From contig CAMWPE010000053.1 in assembly GCA_947176055.1 (NCBI GenBank), positions 1 through 11,899 on the forward strand: a stretch of DNA of 11,899 bases, read 5' to 3'. The notes beneath the pieces are model-generated. The model was not told the DNA's origin, searched no databases, and saw nothing but the letters and a program-made list of their open reading frames with translations. Both the position numbers and the translations under genes were made by a program. Origin of the DNA: an uncultured Desulfovibrio sp. (GTDB taxonomy: Bacteria > Desulfobacterota > Desulfovibrionia > Desulfovibrionales > Desulfovibrionaceae). Shown piece by piece: positions 6,519-11,899 of this stretch; the stretch's first letter is position 1, and each line of letters begins with the position of its first letter.

Positions 6519-8225
6519 TTATCTTTCCGTCAGGGCGTTGTCCCGGGCTTTCAGGATTGGCTTTAACAAATAATCGAGAATGCTCTTCTTGCCGATGAGA
6601 ATATCCGCCGTCACCATCATGCCGGGAATGATAGGCAGGATCTCGTTATTATGCTCTATCGCCGTTTTTGGCGTCCGGACTTTTACGACGTAATAATATT
6701 CCCCGCGCTTATCTTCAATGGTGTCGGCGCTGATGGACTCCAGCTTCCCTTCCAAACCTCCGTAAATAGAAAAATCATAAGCCGTTACCTTGACCATGAC
6801 ATTCTGCCCGGGATGCAGAAAGGCGACGTCCTTTGGCTGGACTTTGGCCTCGACCAGGAGCGTGTCGTCCAGCGGCACCAAATCCATAATCGGTTCGCCC
6901 GGTTTTACGACGCCCCCGACGGTATTGATATACACCTTGCGAATCGTGCCGCGAACGGGCGCGCGAAGCTCCGTGCGCGTTACCCTGTCGGCGCCGGCGG
7001 AAAGAGTTTCGCGCAAACTGTTCAACTCCAGCCTGCGTTTGCTTATATCCTGCGATATTTCCTGCTTCTGCTCCGCCTCGCGGGAGCTTATGCGTTTCAG
7101 GGCTTCTTCGGCCGAGGCCTTGGCGCGGGGAATACTGGCATGCAACATATCTATCTGGCCGCGCTGCTCCACCACTTTCTGCTCAAGATTGAGATATTCC
7201 ATGCGGGCGAAATTTTTCCGGCGCATTAATTCCGCGGCGGTGTTCCGCTGATCAATGGCCAGGGCCAGACTGGCCTCGAGCTGTTTCAGACGCGCTTCCT
7301 GCTCCTGCACATCCTTTTCGCGCTGGGCGTGTTGCGTGCGGAGAACCTCCAGATCCGATTCAAGCAACTTCGACCGGGAAATCCAGGTGTTTTCCTGATC
7401 TCGCATCATCTGCGTGGCCCGCGCCGAGGTCATGCTGTCCGCCTGCAACCCCAGGCGCTTTGTCAGCCACTGCCTTATATCCTTGGGAAAAACGGGTTTT
7501 TCGCCGCGCAATTCGGCTTCGAGGCGAATCAGGGCAAGATTGTTCTCTATGGCCTTGGAAACGGCGTCGCGATACGCCGACGCGGCGGTTTCGTTATTCA
7601 GCCTGGCCAACACCGCGCCTTTTTCCACGATTTGACCCTCGCGGGCGTCAATGGATTCCAGGATGCCGCCTTCCAGGTTTTGAATGGTCTGTGTGCGTTG
7701 CGAGCCCACTACCTGACCCTCGGAGTGCGTGACTTCGTCAACGTCCGCTATCGCCGCCCATACAATCAGCAAAAGAAAAAGAGCCGCCACCGTAAGGGAC
7801 AATAACCGCGCGCCAAACCTTGGCCGACGGGACAAGGCCGCGTCGACCTCGTCCGCGAAACGCAAATCGTCCGTGGCCAGGCCCCGCAAAGGAGCGTCCA
7901 TGGCGTCAAATAGACCGGCGGGTTTTTGCGGCTTGGCGCCGGGGGGAAGTTTAGCGTCCTTCTCGCGAAGAGAGCGCATCCTCTCCATAAAACCCTGATC
8001 CGGCTTCTGCTCATTGGGCCCGGATTTGATAATGGAGCCAAGAAACGACTTCAGTCCCTCGCCGTTATCCATTCCTTCGTTTTGCGGTCCCGTATTGGCG
8101 CGCGGAGGGATGGGAGCGGAGGACGGGGCGTCATTGGACGCGCGGACAATATCGGAACTATCGGCGGGGAGCTTTATTGGCTCAATTTTGCCGACCGGGG
8201 TCTTTTCAGGCTGATTCTGCGACAT
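6519..8225 (-). CDS. lapC: Type I secretion membrane-fusion (HlyD/LapC-type) adaptor
   Basis: A 568-residue periplasmic adaptor that joins the inner-membrane ABC exporter to the TolC channel. Seen: a long cytoplasmic N-terminus (residues 1-138, rich in Pro, Ala, Lys and Asp), one TM segment at about 139-160, and split lipoyl/biotinyl-like halves (GGILESIDAREGQIVEKGA at about 187-205; LRAPVRGTIRKVYINTVGG at about 420-438). A long coiled-coil hairpin spans about 210-410, then comes a beta-barrel region and the HlyD-family C-terminal signature PGMMVTADILIGKKSILDYL with LKPI. HlyD proteins are usually 390-480 residues; the excess is the N-terminal tail. ATG start with no good Shine-Dalgarno sequence, but its first 20 bases overlap the end of the ABC gene, which points to translational coupling. 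Stop TAA; lapG follows after 114 bases. Intact throughout. Confidence 0.95.
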   Translation of the reverse strand: MSQNQPEKTPVGKIEPIKLPADSSDIVRASNDAPSSAPIPPRANTGPQNEGMDNGEGLKSFLGSIIKSGPNEQKPDQGFMERMRSLREKDAKLPPGAKPQKPAGLFDAMDAPLRGLATDDLRFADEVDAALSRRPRFGARLLSLTVAALFLLLIVWAAIADVDEVTHSEGQVVGSQRTQTIQNLEGGILESIDAREGQIVEKGAVLARLNNETAASAYRDAVSKAIENNLALIRLEAELRGEKPVFPKDIRQWLTKRLGLQADSMTSARATQMMRDQENTWISRSKLLESDLEVLRTQHAQREKDVQEQEARLKQLEASLALAIDQRNTAAELMRRKNFARMEYLNLEQKVVEQRGQIDMLHASIPRAKASAEEALKRISSREAEQKQEISQDISKRRLELNSLRETLSAGADRVTRTELRAPVRGTIRKVYINTVGGVVKPGEPIMDLVPLDDTLLVEAKVQPKDVAFLHPGQNVMVKVTAYDFSIYGGLEGKLESISADTIEDKRGEYYYVVKVRTPKTAIEHNNEILPIIPGMMVTADILIGKKSILDYLLKPILKARDNALTER

Positions 8226-10557
8226 ATTCGTGGGAGTTTTCCGGGGCCGCGCCGCGGGATCTGTTTTTTAACCATGCGAGGACTTCGTCGCGGGGACCGT
8301 CTTTTATGATCCGGCCCTTGTCCATTACAATTAGTCTATCCACCATTCGGAGCATGGAAAGCCGGTGGGTGATAAGGATAAGCGTATTATCGCCGATAAT
8401 TTTCTCCAGACGGCGTTGCAACATATATTCCGACGTGGTGTCCATATTGCTGGTCGGCTCGTCCAGGATAATGATTTCCGGATCGCGCACCAACGCGCGC
8501 GCCAAAGCGACCGCTTGCCGTTGGCCGCCGGAAAGGGCTTTTCCCTGCTCGCCAACCTGCGCTCCGAAACCCTGGGGATGATTGCGGACAAAGTCCGTGA
8601 CGCCCGCAAGCGCTGCGGCTCGCAAAATAAGATGATCGTTTATGGAAGGATCGCCAAGGGCGATATTATCGCGCACGCTTCCATAAAAAAGAACCACATC
8701 CTGCGGAAGCACGCCGACGCGCCCGCGCAAATTCGCGCTCGGTATCTGCCGGATATCCACTCCGCCAAACCGCACGCTTCCTTCGGTAGGCTGATAAAGC
8801 CCTAAAAGGAGGCGGACGAGAGAGCTTTTCCCAGAGCCCATGGCTCCAATCACACCGATTTTCTCGCCAGGCCTGATTTTCAAATTCGCGTTTGACACGG
8901 CGGGCAACTGCGAATTGGGATAGGAGAAGGACACATTGTCCATTTCAAAATAAGGCTCCAGCGCCCCGTAGTCCATACTGCTCTCGTCATCGACGCGCTC
9001 CGTTGGCAATTGCATGATCATATCCAGTCCCTTAAGGGCCATGCGCGAATTCTGAACCCGGGTCAGCAGGGATGCCACCTGCAAAAGCGGAGCCATGGTG
9101 CGACCGACCAGAATATTGCAGGCGATAAGCGCGCCCATGCTCATCAGACCGTCGGCTATGCGATAAACGCCCCACACGATCATGGCCACTGTCACCAATT
9201 GGGTGACAAAAACGGAGCTGGCCACCGCGATCTGGTTATATTTCCGCGACTGGCTCGAGGATTCCGCGGACTGTCCGGAAACAGCCTCCCAGAGTTTCTG
9301 CATACGGCTTTCGGCCTGACAACTTTTCAGTGTCTCCAGACCGTTCACCAGCTCCACGAGGAGCGCGTTTTTCTGCATATTGAGCCTGTAGCCGTCCTCG
9401 GCGCTCTTTTTGGAGCGGTATTGGAGATAGACGCCAACTCCCACCAGCACGGGTATGGCTCCGATGGGCAAAAAGACCATCGGCCCGGCGATAAAGGCAA
9501 TGAGGAGCAGGAAGATCAGCAAAAAGGGCAGATCTATACAGGCGAGCAGACTGGATGAACTGAAAAACTCGCGCAACTGTTCGAATTCCCGCAGATTGTT
9601 CACCATGGCGCCCGTAGACTCCGGCTTGGCGTCAAGACGCATGGAAAGAACCTTTTCCACAAGCAGGCTGGACAGGACAACGTCGGCGTTGCGTCCAGCC
9701 ACATCCACGAAATGCGAGCGCAGGGCGGAGAGCAAAAAGTTGAAAAAATAAATCAGGAAAATGCCGGAAGCTAGCACCCATAAGGTATCAGTGGCGTTAT
9801 TCGGCACAACCCTGTCATATACATTCATGACAAACAGGGGTGTGGCCACGGCGATGAGGTTCATCACGACGCTGGCTATGGCCACATGCCTGTAAATAGG
9901 GGCGTAATAACGCAATACGTCCCAGAACCAGGCTTTGGACTTGCCCAGGGTGGGCGATGTGATCCGTTTCTCCGCGGCTTTTGGCACGGAAGCGAAAATG
10001 GCGTAACCGCTGTAATTTTCCTGCAGGGCGTCCAGGGTGACGGTTTCCGTACTCTCCGCGAGTTCGGGAAAAATTACCTCGGCGCGATTGTCGCGCATGG
10101 AGAGCAGGACGCAGGAACGATCATTCTTTAATAGGAGAATGCATGGAAGCACCAGCGGAGATATTTCCGTCAATAAGGGCCGGGACATGATCCTGCCATT
10201 CAATCCCGCCTTCCTTGCCGCGGCCAGGCAGGAGCGGGGAGTGAGACGGGCGCCCGACAGTCCCGCCAGCAATTGCTGCGGCGTGACGGCTTTCCCGCGC
10301 AAACGCATGAGGATGGAAAAGGAGCGCAGGATACCGGGCATAAAATCCACGTCCGAGGGACGCAGACTATTGGAGACGGCGGAGGGAATGGTTTTCGCGC
10401 CTCCGTCGGCGGCCGGAGCGGCTCCGGCGGGGGGAACGCAGTTTCGCGCGGTTTCCGGAGCGTCGGACGGTTTCGCTGTATCGACGGCCTCAGCCGCGGT
10501 TTCCGGCTGGAGCGGAGCATCCTTTCCTGCTTCCGCGCCCGTTTTTTTAACTTCCAT
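8206..10557 (-). CDS. lapB: Type I secretion ABC exporter (LapB/LssB type) with inactive C39-like domain
   Basis: Inner-membrane ATPase/permease that powers adhesin export. Numbering from the upstream ATG at 10569 (787 residues): an Ala/Pro-rich N-terminal tail at 1-75; a C39-like domain at about 78-195 without the catalytic Cys or His, as in HlyB and LapB, so it binds the substrate rather than cutting a leader; six TM segments at about 225-500; then the nucleotide-binding domain. That domain has Walker A GAMGSGKSS (575-583), Q-loop Q623, signature LSGGQ (679-683), Walker B IIILDE (699-704) and H735 of the H-loop. The run LPQDVVLFYGSVRDNI resembles LapB/LssB exporters for giant RTX adhesins. 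I prefer the second ATG (10557), giving 783 residues: it overlaps the tolC stop as TAATG and has AGGA 11 bases upstream, whereas the ATG at 10569 has AGG directly against it. Stop TGA. It overlaps the adaptor gene by 20 bases. Confidence 0.95.
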   Translation of the reverse strand: MEVKKTGAEAGKDAPLQPETAAEAVDTAKPSDAPETARNCVPPAGAAPAADGGAKTIPSAVSNSLRPSDVDFMPGILRSFSILMRLRGKAVTPQQLLAGLSGARLTPRSCLAAARKAGLNGRIMSRPLLTEISPLVLPCILLLKNDRSCVLLSMRDNRAEVIFPELAESTETVTLDALQENYSGYAIFASVPKAAEKRITSPTLGKSKAWFWDVLRYYAPIYRHVAIASVVMNLIAVATPLFVMNVYDRVVPNNATDTLWVLASGIFLIYFFNFLLSALRSHFVDVAGRNADVVLSSLLVEKVLSMRLDAKPESTGAMVNNLREFEQLREFFSSSSLLACIDLPFLLIFLLLIAFIAGPMVFLPIGAIPVLVGVGVYLQYRSKKSAEDGYRLNMQKNALLVELVNGLETLKSCQAESRMQKLWEAVSGQSAESSSQSRKYNQIAVASSVFVTQLVTVAMIVWGVYRIADGLMSMGALIACNILVGRTMAPLLQVASLLTRVQNSRMALKGLDMIMQLPTERVDDESSMDYGALEPYFEMDNVSFSYPNSQLPAVSNANLKIRPGEKIGVIGAMGSGKSSLVRLLLGLYQPTEGSVRFGGVDIRQIPSANLRGRVGVLPQDVVLFYGSVRDNIALGDPSINDHLILRAAALAGVTDFVRNHPQGFGAQVGEQGKALSGGQRQAVALARALVRDPEIIILDEPTSNMDTTSEYMLQRRLEKIIGDNTLILITHRLSMLRMVDRLIVMDKGRIIKDGPRDEVLAWLKNRSRGAAPENSHEYVAESA

Positions 10558-11899
10558 TATTGGAACCATCCTAGATCAAATTCTTCGCGGGGATCCTTCG
10601 CGTCCCGTTCCGGATTGAGATGCAACGGCGCTATATCGATCTTCATTATGGGCAGGAGATTGCCGGTCAGCGCGCAAAGCCTGTAAGCGCCCACCAATAT
10701 GTTGCCGGCGGCGGTCTCCGCCTGCGTGGCGGAGTTGTAAAGCTCGTTCTCCGCGTCCAGAACGTCCAGCAAACTGCGCTGGCCCATCTGGAATTGTTCG
10801 AGATAGGCTACCCTGGTAAATTCATTATGTTTTACCGCTTCCGAATAATGAGTAAACTGGTCCCGCGCTGCCAGATAGTTTATCCAGGTAGACTGGATAT
10901 CAAGGCGCAAAGTGTCGATATAATCGTAAAGGGTCTGTCGCGCCTCCCGGATTCTGGCCATGGCGGCCTTGCGCTCGGCCACATCCGCGCCGCTGTTAAA
11001 TATGTTCCAACGCATGGTTCCGACGGCCTCCAGATCCCAGGTCCAACGATCGTCGTAACGGTTGCGGTTTGAATAAGAAGGTCCGACTTCCGCGTTCAAA
11101 GTGGGGTAAAATGTCGATTCGGCCAATTGCTTGTCGGCCTGCAAGGCTCTTATGTCCTGCATATAGGCGGCGAGTTTGGGATTATGTAGCTCGGCCATTT
11201 CAAAAACAGGTTTAGGGCCGTCAAAAACGACGGGCGGCATTTCCACCGGAGCCATTTTTACGGCCGGGGGCAAGCCTGTCAGGCGCGTATAGGTGTCTTC
11301 GGCGATAAGCAGATTGGCCTGGGCTTCGGAAAGACTGGAGAGCGCGCGGGAGAGACGCGACTGCGCCTGACTTACGTCGGCTTCGGTGTCGGCGCCAAAT
11401 TGCGATCTCTCCGAAGTCTGTCCCAGAATTTCCTTATGTTTTTCCACATTCGCCTTTGCGAGGGCGTAAATTTTGCGTTGGCGGAGAAGATTAATCTGCG
11501 CGATGATTCCGTCAAGGGAAAGCGTGGTGGCCGTGTCGTAAACCCTGTCTTTGACGGACTGCAAGGTGGACATCGCGGAGCGCACGCGGGAGCGCGTAGC
11601 AAATCCGTCCCAGATGGGTTGGGTCAGCCGGGCGCTGCCTTCGACTACTCCGAGAAAGGAGCGGTCGAGATCATGCCTCCTGGTCGAGCTGTCGCTGATA
11701 ATGGCTGTTCCGGCGGATCCCTGCAAATCAACGCTGGGTCCGAAACCAGCTCTTGCCCGGCGCAACTCGTGAGTCAAAACCTGGCGATCCTCCTGCATTC
11801 CTCTCAATTCGCGATGATGGCGCAACACGCCGTATATGGTGTCGGTAAGGGTAAGGGTGGCGTCCGCGGGGGGCGGGGGGGGCCATGCGGCTTGAGACG
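10557..11899 (-). CDS. tolC: TolC-family outer-membrane efflux protein of the type I secretion system (5' end outside window)
   Basis: Trimeric outer-membrane channel of the exporter; about 446 residues are visible. The frame stays open to the right edge: it begins SQAAW, then five Pro, then ADATLTLTDTIYGVLRHHREL, which looks like the end of a signal peptide followed by the usual TolC N-terminal helix. A GTG at 11828 is therefore internal and not the start. Two outer-membrane-efflux repeats are visible: the first around AQSRLSRALSSLSEAQANL with TRLTG, the second with QFQMGQRSLLDVLDAENELY, a strong signature of adaptor-linked TolC proteins, and ending YRLCALTGNLL. Stop TAA at 10559-10557 shares a base with the next gene's ATG. 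Probably the first visible gene of the operon. A C8 tract in the coding strand lies just after the signal-peptide region. The start codon and promoter are not in the window. Confidence 0.93.
   Translation of the reverse strand, partial: SQAAWPPPPPADATLTLTDTIYGVLRHHRELRGMQEDRQVLTHELRRARAGFGPSVDLQGSAGTAIISDSSTRRHDLDRSFLGVVEGSARLTQPIWDGFATRSRVRSAMSTLQSVKDRVYDTATTLSLDGIIAQINLLRQRKIYALAKANVEKHKEILGQTSERSQFGADTEADVSQAQSRLSRALSSLSEAQANLLIAEDTYTRLTGLPPAVKMAPVEMPPVVFDGPKPVFEMAELHNPKLAAYMQDIRALQADKQLAESTFYPTLNAEVGPSYSNRNRYDDRWTWDLEAVGTMRWNIFNSGADVAERKAAMARIREARQTLYDYIDTLRLDIQSTWINYLAARDQFTHYSEAVKHNEFTRVAYLEQFQMGQRSLLDVLDAENELYNSATQAETAAGNILVGAYRLCALTGNLLPIMKIDIAPLHLNPERDAKDPREEFDLGWFQ
11868..11882. repeat. 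Interrupted homopolymer tract (G6-C-G8, plus strand) inside the tolC coding region
   Basis: Six G (11868-11873), one C, and eight G (11875-11882) on the plus strand encode the run of five Pro directly after the signal-peptide-like SQAAW on the minus strand. At its present length the frame joins the signal-peptide-like end to the mature TolC sequence, so the gene is in the ON phase. Tracts of this length can slip during replication. Confidence 0.7.

Noticed and set aside
6651..7229. Long plus-strand ORF of 192 codons opposite the adaptor gene
   Set aside because: It lies wholly inside a gene with clear family signatures on the other strand; GC-rich third positions leave the antisense frame open. 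The same holds for the other long antisense frames over the sensor, ABC and tolC genes.
1..11899. CRISPR arrays, tRNA or rRNA genes, insertion sequences, attachment sites
   Set aside because: I saw no spaced direct repeats, no tRNA-like cloverleaf, no transposase reading frame and no terminal inverted repeats on either strand.

Overview
The window looks like a chromosomal segment of a sulfate-reducing bacterium of the Desulfovibrio group (Desulfovibrionaceae). Two things suggest this. First, there is an outer-membrane protein on the plus strand that I recognise as the Desulfovibrio homotrimeric porin type. Second, the minus-strand gene order (TolC, type I secretion ABC protein, HlyD-type adaptor, LapG protease, membrane sensor with HD domain) matches, from memory, the Dvh biofilm-adhesin locus of Desulfovibrio vulgaris. 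The assignment is inference from families and gene order; no database was searched.

Layout. Bases 1-3074 (plus strand) hold two decayed genes. The first is a GltD-like FAD/NAD(P) oxidoreductase with a C-terminal polyferredoxin domain, cut by the left edge and broken by an in-frame TGA and a frameshift. Twenty bases after it comes the porin, broken by two frameshifts and an in-frame TAG. A strong hairpin at 3126-3154 can serve as a terminator for both converging transcription units. Bases 3162-3450 contain no convincing gene.

Bases 3451-11899 (minus strand) are one intact, tightly packed transcription unit read right to left. It runs: TolC-family outer-membrane factor (5' end beyond the right edge), LapB/LssB-type ABC exporter (its start codon overlaps the tolC stop as TAATG), HlyD/LapC-type adaptor (20-base overlap), a periplasmic LapG-type cysteine protease, and a two-transmembrane sensor with PAS and a degenerate HD-GYP domain.

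How they would work together (inference from the Lap system): the ABC-adaptor-TolC channel exports a giant RTX adhesin that stays anchored in the channel. LapG can cut the adhesin's N-terminal retention domain and release the cell from a surface. The membrane sensor would hold LapG inactive when c-di-GMP is high, doing the work LapD does in Pseudomonas but with a different cytoplasmic module. The adhesin gene itself is not in the window.

Most notable points: the HD-GYP-like domain has lost every metal ligand; the lapG leader can form two mutually exclusive hairpins, one of which hides its Shine-Dalgarno sequence; a SECIS-like hairpin sits just after the in-frame TGA of the oxidoreductase; and clear gene decay is confined to the left 3 kb.
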